DNA from: Blastobasis lacticolella
Taxonomy: Eukaryota > Arthropoda > Insecta > Lepidoptera > Blastobasidae
NCBI GenBank assembly: GCA_905147135.1
Contig: LR990057.1
Location: 3,038,001 to 3,102,000, forward strand
Length of the DNA stretch: 64,000 nucleotides
Direction of reading: 5' to 3'
Positions within the stretch are counted from its first letter, which is position 1. Each line of letters begins with the position of its first letter. The position numbers and the translations under genes were made by a program. Shown in pieces: positions 1 to 13,370 of this stretch. A model generated the notes under the pieces. It had not been told where the DNA came from. It saw nothing but the letters and a program-made list of their open reading frames with translations, and did not search any database.

Positions 1-87
1 TCCAATCTTTTGAGTTTGTGCAAGAAAATTCACAAAAAAGTCTCTAAAAACACAACAAGATTTTAAAAATAACTTGAAACCTTTCAG

Positions 88-3000
88 GATACGTCGACGA
101 AGCAGGTAACGCTGTAGACGCGGCGACCCCTCCACCTAGTCAACCCTTAAATCCTCCTGCCGTGTCACCAGCTACAGACCTTGTAAACAACCTTCCCACT
201 GAGCAACCTGCCGGCCTACCAAACCAACCTGGTGAAATACCTTGCGAGGTCTCCGTGAGCCAAGTCTCCATGCCAGGCTTCGTGTGCAAGGGCCAGTTGC
301 TCTTCGAAGACAACTTTAATTCAGTTCTGGATAAAGGGAAGATCTGGCAGCCAGATATTAAGTTTCCAGGAGAGCCTGTGAGTGCATCTATTACATTTTT
401 TTTTTCATTTTTCCTTTTTTCACGTGCGTTTATCTTTATAGCGAGGTAAATGAGCAAGTGGGTGGGAGCGTTGGTGGCCGAGTGGTTAATGTATCCGACT
501 GGTAAGCGAGAGGTACCGGGTCTGAATCCCGCTGCGGCCATGTACTAATGCAAATCGATGCTCTTACGGTGAGGGAAAACATCGTGATGAAACCTGCACA
601 TTCAGGCGACTGAATGTGTAACCATGATCCAATGTGGTCAGGTTCCCCTGATAGCAGGGTAACGGAGGTCAAATGACATCACTCCACTGTAAATATCTAA
701 TCTTCCAAATCTTAGATCATGATAAAAACGGATCCCTGCGCGAAAGCACAAACTTTCAAACCCTTGAAAGAATGGACAAATAAGGTTACATAAAATTTGT
801 ATGTAAACGTTCCCCCTTAAACCTTCTCTTCCGTAGTACAGGGTTTTGCCGTAGTCTTCATGCTTGGCAGGTCGGTTGGGCATCCACCTATCCAAATTAT
901 TTGTTAAAAATTCTCAAAGCACTATGTATCCCCAAAAACTTGTGCTAATTATGTCTAGTCTTTAAACTACTTAGACAAAAAAAAAACTGTGTAATTGTAT
1001 AGAAGCTTGCCAAGGAGTTGTTATCATAACTATTTTGTCTTTACAGGATTATCCGTTCAATGTTTATCTTAATGATAGAAACCTTCGTGTTCGAGATGGA
1101 AAACTGAGCATCAAACCTATAACACTGGAGTCGAAGTACGGGGAGGAATTCGTCACGCAGTCACTGGACTTAACGTCAAGGTAGGTTGAGACTCGAAAGT
1201 ACATCCTACTTCTTTACAAAGTATACAAAGTCGCTTCCGGCCGTCTGTCCCTATGCATGTATCTATGTACGCTTAGATCTTTTAAACTATTTAACACTTT
1301 GTATTGTCACTTCATGATGGAACTCCATTATTATGAATTAAATCACTTTATGTACACTAGTTCCACTTTATTATACAATTTTATTAAATTGCAACCGGTT
1401 TCGAATTACTCATCTTCAGGCATTTAAAGGCTTTTAAACTACGCAACGGATTTTAACGGACGACTTAAGGATAGTTTTTATACTCATTATTTGTAGACAT
1501 AATAACACGCTGGTAAATAGGGTCGAGATTTCTTTCAAAACCGATAATTCATTAAAAACCGAGATAGTTTGTTTATGATCGGACTCACTTAATTAATTGA
1601 TTATCCTTATACCTACGACTCGTTTTAAACATTCCAAGTACATAAGCTAACATAGCTATTAACGCAAGCCGTATCACAAAACCGTTAGTTTTTAACCTAT
1701 CTAGGTATCTAGCGAGATTTTAAACTATGGAAAAATTGTGAACAGCAACTGTTGGAATTTAACGTATTATTTTTCGTAAACGCACATAGGCAGTAGGTTT
1801 GTGCTGTAACGAGGAGCTAACAAGGAGTAAACTGGCTGAGGACGTACCTACTTTAGATTTTACACTTTTATCGGTTTCTTACGGTGACTTAATTATAGGT
1901 ACATAAGACCGTTAACGAATATCCTGCCTGACGCTATGTCCAACAATAGGCAAAGCCACAAACCACGGCAAATGGCTCAACTCAACTGTTTATGTATTCC
2001 CAAACGTTTTAATTTTTTATAACCTACCTATTAATGAAGCTGTTAGCCAACTAGTTGCGTATGACGTAGGGTGAATTCCCACACGAAATTTACTATGGTT
2101 CTTATAAATGTTTATAGCTTTTTTGAGGCTTTTGACCGCTATATCACCAGTCTGAGTAGCATGACGGGTATGACGCGCATACAACTTCGGTCTTCGAGTG
2201 TACCTTGCTTCAACGCAAGTCGAAAGAGCTAGACAGATATCTAGTCATGCTACGCAGGCTGGTGGTAAGTACTAGTAAATGCGGATAATGTTACTGAATA
2301 TTTTCTTTAACATAAAACATCCCATTATAGTCCGCTTATTGGACTTGAGCCTCATCCACATTAGTGGCGAGTTATGTAATCTCTATACATGATGGCTTTT
2401 TTGGTCAACCGACGTCCTAACTGGTGTAGGCACCTCGTCAAACAGCTACCTGTACTTTATTCCTCGTCTCATCTGGTGTTACTATTACCTGGTTACTCTC
2501 TCTTACCGACTCGTACCCCGACGTACCAGGTTTGAACCACAGTGCGCCATATACCAATGACTCTTTTGTGAGTTCCGATCCTCATACGGTGAGGGAAGAC
2601 ATCGTGTTGAAACCTGCAATTTAGGTGACTGAATATGTAACCATGATCCAATCTGGTCAGGATCCCCAAAGTCAGGTTAACAGAGTCACGGAGGTCAGAT
2701 GGCAGTTGCTCCACTGTAATTAGCTGATCTGCCAAATCCTGGACCATGGTGAAGGCAGACCTTGAGCCCTCGCTAGCTAGATGACCAGACCCGCAGACAG
2801 AGCACCACTACTTTACTTATTAGGTTGACTACTCATTTTACTTCTTTATTTCGTGTTTAGGTGCACAGGAGCTGTGGGGACCCCAGAGTGCTCCAGGGAA
2901 GCGTCTGGGCCTCAGATCCTGCCGCCCGTCATCACCGCGAAGATCACAACGAAGAACAAGTTCAGCTTCAAATATGGACGAGTGGAAATCGGAGCTCGAA

Positions 3001-6000
3001 TGCCTTTGGGTGATTGGCTGATTCCTTGTAAGGATACTGCATAAATACAATTCCTTTTAATTTTTTAAATTAATTATCCAGTGATATGATTACATGTACT
3101 GGTGTTGTTCAGGGAATTATGCCGATAATTTCTGTGACTTTTATTTTCATAATCATGATAATGTAGCATGCAAATAAATAAATAAATACCAACCACCAAC
3201 TCCAGTTCTCTGCAATCTACTAAGTTGGCTATCCCATACATATTTGTTTCGTACACTTTCTTCATTAATTTGTTGTGGGTACCACTTCAAATATTCTAAG
3301 TGTCAAATCTCTTTGTCTCTTCAGAGCGAAGCTGAAGACTCATTGAAATAATTAGTTGACCCCCGATCTTATGATAATCCATATGACATTATGGAGTACG
3401 GGGTCAGCTAATTAGTTGTGTGACTGTACCTACAGAAAAATCCGGTTTTACAGCGGTAGGAATGAGTATGGGGCCCATATAAGATTGAGAGAAGGAGAAC
3501 TGTAGACTCAATGATGGGACCAATATCAGTAATGCAGATGATTTTAACGTTAATCACGATAACATACATTCCCTCATTGATCCTAATAATGAAGATGCTT
3601 ATGACGATAATGATGATCACATATATTCCCTCAGTGATCCAACTGGAGCCACGAGACAACGTGTACGGGGCCCGCAACTACGCGTCGGGACTGCTCCGAA
3701 TAGCTTGCGTCAAGGGCAACGTGGTCTACTCAAAGAAGCTGTACGGAGGACCCGTCATGTGCGAAAATGAACCTTACAGGTTAATATGTTTTCATAATCA
3801 TCAATACTTACAACATAGGAGCGTCGGTGGCCGAGTGGTTAAAGTATCTGACACGTAAGCGAGACGGTATCGAATTCCGCTCCAGCCATGTACCAATGAC
3901 TGTTTTTTGAGTTATGTACATTAGGTGAATACTACCCGATGCTTTTACGGTGAGGGAAAACATCGTGATTAAACCTGCACATACAGGCGACAGGATGTGT
4001 AACCATGATATAATCTGGTCAGGTTCCCCTGGTAGCAGAGTTATGGAGGTCAGATGGTAGTCGCTCCACTGTAATTACCTGACCTGCCAAATCCATGATC
4101 ATTTACAGCATTCTACGAATGACTGCAATACTTACGTTCTACCGACCCCGAGAAAACATTTTTAGCCCTTTCTTGAAAATCTCCTTTAAATCATTCGAAC
4201 CCCACGATGAATTCATTCTTTATTTCGATGAATATCTGGTCTTCGGAGATCCTAGTCGGTAATGGTCATGGTTCATGGGATCTTAGTTTGTAATTGGTAC
4301 GACGTCAAATTATCGTGCATGTAAGAGTAGATATTTTTACCTTTTTAATACAGATATTCACAAGGTTTTTGGGTTTTTCAGGACAGCGAATTTGAAAGAA
4401 AAAATCGGTTTCGACCATTGGAACAAAGGGTTCCACAACTACAGTTTGGAATGGAGACCAGGTTAGTGATACTCATATTTCTATCTTATAATACCTATAA
4501 ATATTCAATGCTTATACTCAGTTCAGACGTCGTAACCTTTCTTAAGCATCAAGAGAATCATATTTTACTTCGACATCGTGATTATACTATCCAGTCTGGT
4601 ATACTGGCCACGGTGAATAAATAAATAAATAAAATAAATAAATATTCGTGGACAAATTCACACAGCGCCATCTAGCCCCAAACTAAGCAAAGCTTGTACT
4701 ATGGGTGCTAGCTAACTGATATACTACTTACATACATTTTTAAATACATACTTATTATACATAGAACACCCAGACCCGTAACAGAAATTAAAATACGCCT
4801 ATACACAAGACGTCTACACAATTGCAGAGTGAACAAGCCATTGCTTTCCGCGACTAGAGATACCCACTCATGGTCGCCACTCGAGAATATTTTACGTCAC
4901 TCTACTTGTCACGTGCAATTTCTTTAACTATTGCCAGAGATTTGAGAGCATCGTCCTGCATTTATACTCACGCCCTATCACACAGGGATAGGCAAAGACT
5001 ATTCAGTTGTTGGTAATTTCCACAAGTACATTCCGGAAAGTCGGAGCTAGATGGAATAGATTCTGTTTGGCGTACGATGGACGTCCCCCGACCAATAGGA
5101 GACCTCTAAACCGCCCATCGCACGACCACTGCTAATTAGGGCAGCGCCTTAACCTTCTAATGTAGGTGTAAGGGTGACTGCCTGATTTACTGTTTTCTAC
5201 CAGTTTTATTTTATAGTAGGTTATAACTAGCCCACACCTTTCCCAAGACCTACAAAGCCTATATGTGACTCCCCATATATGCTCCCCATGGTGATAACTT
5301 ACCACTTCGCAACTACTAGAAAAAGATGACGATGATGAAAAATTTTAAACACGATTTATTTTTATTCACCGCAGATGGTATATCCATGTTCGTGGATGGT
5401 GAAAAGTACGGCGAAGTAACGCCTGGTGAGGGTTTCTACGCTGCTGCTAACGAGAACAATGTGCTGGCAGCCCCGCAGTGGCTCAAAGGCAGCGTCATGG
5501 CCCCATTCGATGAATTGGTATGATATTTATAACATACAACTTATTTCAAAATAAGAATGCGTAAGAGACGAATTCGTTTTTTAAGTGGATAGTCAGGTAA
5601 TGGATTGCAGAAGCAAACAAAGTAGGTACTGTAAACTTTATCAACTTTCATTTAATTTTCATACTTCTATTTTTTTCTCTATGGCTTTAGATACCTCAGT
5701 TTAAATGTGGCACTTTCACGCGAGTTATCTCGAAGAGACGCGACGTGAATACCGCCAATACTGCCATTTTCTTCGTATTTCGTTGTATTTTATTATACGT
5801 GCCAACTACAATACAATTCATTCATTCTATCCGCAGTTCTATATCTCCATTGGGTTGGACGTCGGTGGTGTCCACGAGTTTCCTGATGGAGACAACAAGC
5901 CCTGGTCCAACCGAGCCACGAAGGCCATGCTAAACTTCTGGAACGCCGAGAACCAATGGCGGGCGACGTGGTACGACGACACCAGTGCCTTACAAGTGGA

Positions 6001-6025
6001 TTACGTGAGAGTGTACGCGTTGTAA
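88..6025 (+). CDS. beta-1,3-glucan recognition protein (betaGRP/GNBP), 3' seven exons
   Basis: Exons 88-377, 1047-1180, 2861-3027, 3635-3779, 4382-4461, 5375-5517 and 5837-6025 (TAA stop) all have AG/GT borders and compatible phases. They give about 382 residues. The first exon holds a Pro-rich linker ([11 protein letters not shown]) and the start of the glucanase-like domain ([12 protein letters not shown]). Later exons carry [57 protein letters not shown] and a C-terminus VDYVRVYAL. The family is secreted haemolymph pattern recognition that binds beta-1,3-glucan and triggers the prophenoloxidase and Toll serine-protease cascades. The GH16 catalytic motif ExDxxE is absent where active glucanases have it, so the domain should bind rather than cut. 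Signal peptide and CBM39 exons lie left of the window. Introns carry SINEs. Family assignment is firm; the exact paralogue is not decided. Confidence 0.93.
466..755 (+). repeat. SINE family A, tRNA-derived, copy 1
   Basis: The copy starts with a tRNA Leu/Ser-like head: A box TGGCCGAGTGGTTA and a B-box region ending CCCGCTGCGGCCATG. The body follows with CGGTGAGGGAAAACATCGTG, GAATGTGTAACCATGATCC and a tail near GATCATGATAAAAACGGA. The same body recurs at eight other places in the window. It lies in an intron of the first betaGRP gene. Confidence 0.85.
2505..2795 (+). repeat. SINE family A copy 2, head partly lost
   Basis: Starts in the second half of the tRNA-like head (CCAGGTTTGAACCACAGTGC) and carries the full family body with GGTGAGGGAAGACATCGTG and AACCATGATCCAATCTGGTC. 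It lies in the betaGRP intron before exon 2861-3027. Confidence 0.85.
3819..4107 (+). repeat. SINE family A copy 3
   Basis: Starts GCGTCGGTGGCCGAGTGGTT and has the same body as copy 1. The B box is damaged (GGTATCGAATTCCGCTCCAGC). It begins about 40 bases after the splice donor of exon 3635-3779. Confidence 0.85.
4622..4797 (-). repeat. SINE family B, tail fragment
   Basis: Carries the family-B core GACAAATTCACACAGCGCC, then TAAGCAAAGCTTGTAC and AGACCCGTAACAGAAATTAA. It stops before the tRNA-like head seen in the full copy at 44275-44525. It lies in the intron of the first betaGRP gene. Confidence 0.8.
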
Positions 6026-6069
6026 GGTTAACGTGCGTATTTCTTTCATTTACTTAGTGTTCTTGAAGA

Positions 6070-6075
6070 AATAAA
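6070..6075 (+). promoter_or_regulatory. candidate poly(A) signal of the first betaGRP gene
   Basis: AATAAA lies 45 bases after the stop codon at 6023-6025. It is the first canonical hexamer downstream, so it is a reasonable end for the transcript. Confidence 0.55.
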
Positions 6076-6468
6076 AAAATATCTTTAAGAATTTAGTGAT
6101 AGGCTGTTTAGATCGGCATGCTTATCTTCCCACTTACCACCTGGAGAGAAGAAGCGCAGAAGAATAAAATACTAGAGGAATTGACCTATATTTCATATAG
6201 TACGACTGCAACCGCAGTTGAGGCTACTTGTCTAGAACCACAGGTAGTCCACAAGGGAAAGATAACCAATTTAAGGAAGCCCAGGAAGCAATAGATTGAC
6301 ATCGCTAAGCCTACTTAGCATCATAACGCAAGAGCCAACGGCTTACAACGTGAGAGAGGACTAAAGATGGAGTAAAAGAGTAATTAAAGCGGACCCTGAC
6401 AAAAGCGGGATCAACTGCTTGAATTATGACATTAATCAAGTAGATACTTTTATCTCGCTGTGGTCTCG

Positions 6469-6606
6469 CTACCTACAGCATATGCTGAGCTGAGCCCTAG
6501 TTTGGCATGACACTACAATATTTAACCTAATTTATGTTAGTAAGAAATATTTTGTTAACTTATACTGTAGAAATTATATTATGTCTATGTCTATGTCTAT
6601 GTCTAT
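6469..6606 (+). repeat. LINE-type 3' tail with (TCTATG)n end
   Basis: CTACAGCATATGCTGAGCTG starts a segment that recurs in inverse orientation at 56480-56619. Both end in a short TCTATG or TCTTATG repeat, typical of a retroposed 3' end. No coding part is attached. Around 6335-6410 there is a weaker match to the remnant at 51850-51970. Confidence 0.6.
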
Positions 6607-6879
6607 TGTAATTAGATCTTCAAAAAAATGCCTATGCCTAGCAGTAACTACGCCTGACTTACGTAGCCAAATAAAATAAATTTGCGATATAGTAAAAAGT
6701 ACTTTATTCATAGAATATAATTTATACATTTATTTATGCAAACGACAAAGAATGACGCAATAAAAGAGAAAAGTAAGTGTAATTTTTACACTTTGAATTG
6801 ACTGGCGCTGAATCAACGTAGGTTGCGCGTCTGTCGGGCCTTTACATGTTGCATTTTGGTGCACGTGACAAAGAATAGG

Positions 6880-7281
6880 AATGAGCAGTTTTACAATAGG
6901 TATTGATAGTTGGTTTCAAAAAGCATCAATAGATGGCGCTCCTACAATTTTGGTAATCTGTATAATGATAGCAGTAATTTCATGCAGCCAACTAATACTA
7001 TAAAATAAAATGTTTATAAATATATACATAACTGTAAAAGGTTTAACGAAGTGTACAAAGAAATATTTATGGAAGTTGGCACTATGTTCCATTATTATTA
7101 CAACCTCTAAAATGGTTGAAAACTATTGACAAATACAATATTATCCAATACAACGTACCCAGTGTTTATATCCTGTTTGCTAAGAACCTATTTCAAGCGA
7201 TTATCAATTACCGAAATTGTCGGGGCGCCATCTAGTGAGTGGTTAGGAATGCTTTAGATACCTATTGGTAAACTGCTCATT
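6880..7281. repeat. MITE family 1, copy 1 (about 400 bp)
   Basis: Begins AATGAGCAGTTTTACAATAG and ends with the inverted form CTATTGGTAAACTGCTCATT. The internal sequence includes GATGGCGCTCC and, near the other end, GGGGCGCCATC. A second copy in the opposite orientation is at 26606-27023. No coding capacity is visible, so it is a non-autonomous DNA element. It fills much of the 6026-7793 gap between the betaGRP and DUF229 genes. Confidence 0.75.
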
Positions 7282-7659
7282 GGGCGACCTTTTCTCACTT
7301 CCGCCTACAAGGAACCGTTCTTAGTTGTGCATATAGGTACACGAATTACCCGAACACTGTGAGTAACTCTGATTAAGTACATTTCTTTTTTTCAGATTCA
7401 TCATTTTCCATGTACTCAAGAACATGCAGAAACAGAAATTGTGATCACAATTGCGTCATCGTGTAAGAATAAGTTCACAGTTTAGACAAATAAATAATTA
7501 ACTGAATGACCATATTAATCATTGCCCTATACCTTAATTGATAACAATAACAATAAAAACTCGACTTAAGTAATAAGACTAAACATTAAAGTTATTTCGT
7601 TATTTGACCTGATATTTCCATTGTCGCTCACATTAAATAATTTAAGAAAATATGTTTTG

Positions 7660-7720
7660 TTATCCAGTAGACAAACAGGTAAACAGGCCACCTGATGGAA
7701 AGTGGTCACATCGTATCATA
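7660..7720 (-). repeat. fragment of interspersed repeat family R
   Basis: CAGGCCACCTGATGGAAAGT is the family-R core, here as a short piece just outside the DUF229 3' end. Longer copies are at 16978-17150, 41853-42044, 46452-46640 and 61595-61860. Confidence 0.5.
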
Positions 7721-7793
7721 TACTACGGCGCGTATTTTACACTATATCTTACAGAAATAAGTTACTAAATTAGCACATCGTGTCTTTCAGGTA

Positions 7794-10700
7794 TCAGCGT
7801 CTATAAATAAGTTTCATTTCATTTTGAAGTAGCGCCATAAGGGCCATAGACTTTCTTCTATGATGAGAACTCGGTAACAAATATCTTTTTTGGTGCATGG
7901 TTTTGTTATAGCTATGAAAACATTCGAACGTTTTCATCTTTTCACATGTACAAAAATCTTGATCGTACTTGTGCACTGTGCAACTCCCTAGCGAGCCGTT
8001 ATCAGACAGCAACTTCAACCATACCACGTCATAATCAAAGCTATCGTATTCTCTTTTTCCTTGACGCACGATTGCCTCATACTTCGTTCCACCAGAGTTC
8101 ACGTCGAATGCTGCGACATAATATTTTGTACCATTAAATTGATTTTTCACAATGAAGTTATTTATCCTCATGATGCCCCTGGAGAAATGATTTTTGCATT
8201 TCGTACATATTCTCGTCTCTATGGTCGAGGAGATATTATTCAACTTGGTCAGGCCAATTCTCAAGCTGTACATGGCACCGAATTCAGTGAAAGAGTTCTT
8301 GGTCATATTGTGGCACGTACACCACTCCACCGAGACACCGGCGTCGGCGCACTTCCTGATTCCCGGAATGTACTCGAACAAACTCATGCATTTCGGACAA
8401 ATATTAAGTTTCGGGAGCATCTTGCTGTTAGTACTGACCTTAAGCATATCCCAAATCGTTAAGTACACATCGAAAGGCGATATCAGTCGGTACTGGTTGT
8501 ATTGCATGTTGCTAAGTCTGTAAGTCTGCTTAAAAGCTGATGGTACATGGATAAACAACATAGGCAGTCTCTCATCATAGAAACCTTCCATTGGATACCT
8601 CATTGCGCCGTTAGAAATTCCGGTGTTGCTCAAGAAAACTACAAATGTGTCTTCTAACAGGCCCGATTCCTGCATTTTCTCGAAAAAGTTTTTCATATCA
8701 TCATCGAATCTCTTAGGCGATTGATCACCTCCATGACTGAAGGAGTGTATCCAAAAGTAACCGAAGTATTTTCTCTTATTTTTGTAAGTATTAGCCAGAC
8801 TCGTAATGTAATCCAAAATCAGAATTCCGGAATGTTTATTTTTTACACAGATGGAATCTCCCTTAAGTTTTTTTTCTGTGGCCATGAATAAGGGGTTTAA
8901 ATAATGATCCACAGGTGCATTTCCAAACTTAAGGTTGTTCTTGTGCGGAGCAGTGTTGTTTATGTACACGCTATCGTCTCCGTAAGCTGTAACGTATCCT
9001 TTTTTATGAAACTTATGCCAAATAAACTTGTTCTTGCAATCCGACAATTTTGAACAATTTTCATATTTCATTACACTTTCAGTAGTTCCAGTCAGTATTG
9101 ACATTATACTTTCAACTGGATTGGGTCCAAACTGAAAACAAAAATGTTAATTTTTTAAATTAATACTTATTATTAAAAATCGTTATGAAATTGCATAGTA
9201 AGATCGCCGTGATATTAATACACTGGCGCAGGATTTAAACAAAAAAATTCATTTTGTGCAATACAATTATAGATATAGACAAAGGGTACCTTGTTGTATC
9301 CTTTAAAATCCAACCATTCATTTCGTTTGAAATAGTCGACAGTTGTGTCTATGGAGCTATATGCGCGTTGCCTTGACATAGTATCCATTCCAATCACAAG
9401 AACATTATACAATGGATAAGTCGCATTCTTCTTATCAATATTCTTCTTAGGCTTAGTCGTCACATCAGGTTCAAGAGTCCTTGTCAAAGCATATACATCT
9501 TCATAAACGACAATGCCTTGTGTTCTACACCTTACATTGATGAGGTCGCTTTCGAGTTTTACCAGTTCTTTGTTGTTAAACAGTTGGCATTTCGAATAGC
9601 TAAAAATAAATTAGTGTGTAAATATAATAATAAATCTTGACACAAAAATCTGGTTCTAATCTACCGCCCCGACGGTTGAACGGGATACACGCACATTTTT
9701 TAATTTCTTTCAAAATGCTTCTGTCACGGTGTTTTCCTTTGCGGTCTTATACATTTACCCAGGTGCAAAAAACAACGCGCACATGGGCAATTTTCATTGG
9801 ATCCTTGGATCTCTGTGGAACTTTTTGGGTGAAACCTGAATATTCATTTCTGGTACATGGATAGAGGAGGTCTAGAGTTCCTAAGCTACTTAACCGATTG
9901 GAAAGGCCGTTTAATTCAATCAATTCAATAACTTTATTTCAGACATATGTCCATAGTGTACAAAAATTAATATAAAAAGAAACACTTAAATCTAAACGTC
10001 TAGCAGCTTGGTCCAGCAAAGAGCACTAGGTACTCTATATACTACCCTTTACTGAACAATGCCAACTTAGATCCCATATGGAAATCGTTCCATTGCCTAA
10101 CAATAGGACACTGTAGTCTATCTGCGATAGGGTTCAGGAGACTACTGGTGCTGCCCAGCACTCGCCCCAGCATCCCGGCAGTGCGCTTGCGCACAATGGC
10201 GTTGAAGCTATCCACTTTTGCGTCTGCAAACATAGCGGATGCACTGCAATATCTAGGCAGTCCCAGCAGAATCCTGAACGCGTCGTTGTAACGCCCTGAA
10301 TGCCCTTGACTACTACTGACTACTTGACGACTTGACTGAATACTTAACCCATAGGCTACACGTGTAAAACGACTGACAGTAGGCTCTATACAGAGTAATT
10401 TTAACGTCTCTGGTACAACGTGCGAACCAACGAGCCAACATATTCGCCCGCACAGCCAGGGCTCTCCGCTCCCTCTCAATATCTGCGTTATCTGACAAAT
10501 CCTCAGCGACCCAGTGTCCCAGGTACTTGAACCGCGAGACAAGCTTCAGCTGCCTTCCACCAAGCGTGACCGACGGCATCTTCTCAGGCTTTTTACCTAA
10601 GGCCATGGGTCCAATTGTGAACCAATTTACGCAGAGCTCAGATCGACGGACTCAGCAACACCGCGAGCAGCCGACCCTGGTGTTACTGAGCTGGACGATC

Positions 10701-13370
10701 AGATCGTTAGTATACAAATTGAAAAGGTTAGGCGAGGATAGACCACCCAGCCTAACCCCACACTCTAATCTGTACTCGTCAGAGTAAGACCCACCCACTT
10801 TACTTGGTTGTTCTGATTACCGTACCAATATCTCAACAACTACACTATATCTGGCGGAGCACTTGTATGTTCCCTCAATTTCCGCCAAAGCACCTCATAA
10901 GAAACTAAATCGAATGCTATTGACAAGTCCAAGAAACATGCGTAAATTGGCGTACGCCTTGGCGTGTAGGCATTGACTGTGTGTTTTAAACAAAGTAAAG
11001 CTGACTCAGTGGACAGTTGCGGTCTAGAACAAAACTGGGCATCAAGCAGTCTCATACACTTTGCCAGCCTACCATCAATAAGTCGATCCAGTATCTTGGC
11101 TATAATAGTTGCCAATGAGATAGGTTGCTTTTGACAAATCCAAGAAACATGCGTAAATTGGCGTACGCCTTTGCGTGTAGTTATTGACTGTGTGTTTTAA
11201 ACAAAGTATAGCTGACTCAGTGGAGAGTTGCGGTCTAAAACAAAACTGGGCATCATGCAGTCTCATACACTTTGCCAGCCTACCATCGAGTACCAATAAG
11301 TCGATCCAGTATCTTGGCTATAATAGTTGCCAATGAGATAGGTTTATAATTGGACTTGTCAGATGCATCGACCACCTACTCTTCACAATCGGCACTACAA
11401 TTATTCTCATCAGGTCCTTCGACAAATAGGAGTGACACAGACACAGGTTGAACAAAACCAATATTCCAACCCGTGACACGTTTCCCTCTCCTAGGCTGTT
11501 GCTCTTTGCATGGCCGCATCCGTCAAAGATTCCACTAACCTATGGTACGCCCTCTCTATGTTCCTTATTAGCACAGTAACCATCACAACACAAGCTACAT
11601 ACTCTAGGAAAATCAATCTCCCTTAACTTCTTGTTGCAAAATTCGCCATATTTTTTGATTTGCACACTATCTCTCTCTCCCCAATATACATTGTTTGGTG
11701 TGCGACTTAAGAAATGATTACAATTCAACCTCCCAATATTACACACAACTTCAAGCGGGAAATGACCAAAATACATCGTACCGTATCCTTACATTAGTAA
11801 CCGCCTGCAAAACCGACTCTGTGACGATGCAGTGGTCCAACCATCTCACGCACCCATGAGCATCACTGACAAACGTGTATGAATTGGATGTTTTACCAAG
11901 CATTAATATCTACACACTACCAGTTTTGTTCAGAATAAAACTCTGAAAGTTCTCTAAAAATTGTTCGCCAGGATGAGCATTAAATTCCCCTAAAATAAAT
12001 GCTGTATTTATAGAACTACTTGCAATTATTGCACTTATTTCACTCATGCAGTCTGTAAATTCAGTCAGCGAGTCCTGTGAGTCAGTTGGCATATACACAG
12101 AAAATACTAAGAATGAGCACTTCCTTGTGCATGCCTTAATCGCTACCAAACGAACACTTGTACACTGTATGACAGACACTGACTAAAACACTGCCTTTCG
12201 CCACATAATGGCCACGCCCCCATAAGGCCTACCACGTTGAATTGCCTTTGATGTGTCTACGGCTGATTCGTTTACTCGTAAACTCAAAATCCTTGTTTAT
12301 GCAGCCTATGAACGTCACATCTCGTCAACCTCAGATGGAAAGTGTTCATCGGAATTTCGATTTCATACAATTGAATCATGTATTGAATCAATAGGATTGA
12401 TTTGCAAAGAAGTGTAGTAGATCTACATCAGGCTAACTGGCAACCCAACTGACCCAAATATAACTAGCTGACAACCAGTCTTTGGAGCTCTTTATACTTT
12501 GAACTCTTAAGGTTAAGTAGTCTCGGAGATTTCCTCCTAAATTCTTGAAAACTATGCCTTTTTAAAATATTAGTAAAGTTGGTATGTTTTAAATGTTTGA
12601 TTTAATAAATAAGTTTGATTCATCGCTTAATGTACACATAAAATATTTACAGTTATAATAAAAATATAGACTAATACCTACATCTAAAATACCAAAAATG
12701 GATCGCTTACTTGATTTTGTATTCCGTTTTATTGGACAGACTTATGAATCTGTAACAACAAACGTCATATTTCGTCGTTATTGTAAATTGGATAGTGTTT
12801 TTTAAATCTGGTACTTTACGTATGAAAACATCTCTAACGCCACAATTTACTTTAGTCTTACTTTCCTGAAATCGTAAATGGTAATTTGGTATTTGGCAGC
12901 CATGGGTATTAATTACATCTGGTGATTCACCTGAAAATAACAAGTCATAATGTTACATTATAACATCCTCAAAAGAAGTCATTTCGTGAGATATTTCTGT
13001 AATTTTTATCTACATAATTACAATTACAGCCATGAGGCATTTCACCTTAGTTCTCACAGTGACAACGCACCTGCGGTTCTGAATTTTTTTGCCTGCAACT
13101 TAAATGCATGAATCGTAGATGTTATGGGCAATAGTTACCGCTTACCGTTTGCCACTTAGTAGTAAAAAAATTAGTTAGAAAATTCTGAAGATCATCAAAG
13201 GACGGTACGGTAAATAGCAGGTGCTGCTTCAATAACACATCAAAAATTTCGAGTAATGACCTCATGCCTCGGAATGATCTTCAGAACACAATATAACAAA
13301 ATAAGACTGTACCTGTCAATATTAAAGGGATCACCAACATAACCAAAAACGATACACCCTCAACTGCCAT
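7794..13370 (-). CDS. DUF229 family secreted protein, copy 1 (about 641 aa)
   Basis: Four exons on the minus strand: 13370-13313 (start ATG), 12930-12711, 9599-9290 and 9131-7794 (TGA). Phases join exactly. The first exon encodes a signal peptide (MAVEGVSFLVMLVIPLILT). A Cys-rich N-terminal part follows (THGCQIP, YDVCCYRF), then the alkaline-phosphatase/sulfatase-like core: VLVIGMDTMSRQRA, SILTGTTESV, FGYFWIHSFSHGG, FVVFLSNTGIS and DERLPMLFIHVP. The C-terminal part is again Cys-rich (CPKCMSLFEYIPG, VEWCTCHN, CTCEKMKTFEC). DUF229 proteins are widespread in insects and nematodes and their substrate is unknown. The usual metal-binding SDHG reads SNTG here, which argues against normal hydrolase activity. 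Intron 2 (3.1 kb) is filled by a LINE. The tandem paralogue is at 14991-18318. Confidence 0.9.
9912..12180 (-). mobile_element. non-LTR retrotransposon (LINE), decayed, inside DUF229 intron 2
   Basis: On the minus strand, 12179-11910 reads as an apurinic-type endonuclease piece (GEFNAHPGEQF). It is followed at 11343-10840 by reverse-transcriptase motif A (YACFLDLSKATY and YACFLDLSIAFDLVSYEVLW). A motif-B remnant at about 10760-10700 reads GGLSSPNLFNLYTNDLI, and a C-terminal part lies at 10606-10042 (LKLVSRFKYLGHWV). The 3' end near 9912 has AATAAAG followed by TTATTGAATTGATTGAATT. Stops and frameshifts break every frame, so it is dead. A CR1/Jockey-like lineage seems likely but is not proven. 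Confidence 0.8.
10911..11343 (-). repeat. tandem duplication of about 215 bp within the LINE reverse transcriptase
   Basis: 10911-11126 and 11127-11343 are near-identical direct copies. Both contain AACATGCGTAAATTGGCGTA, GTGTGTTTTAAACAAAGTA and GCTATAATAGTTGCCAATGA. The unit spans RT motif A, so the motif occurs twice. Confidence 0.85.

Noticed and set aside
466..540. tRNA gene on the plus strand
   Set aside because: A and B boxes are present, but the sequence continues into a SINE body found eight more times. The head does not fold as a clean tRNA and is damaged in most copies.
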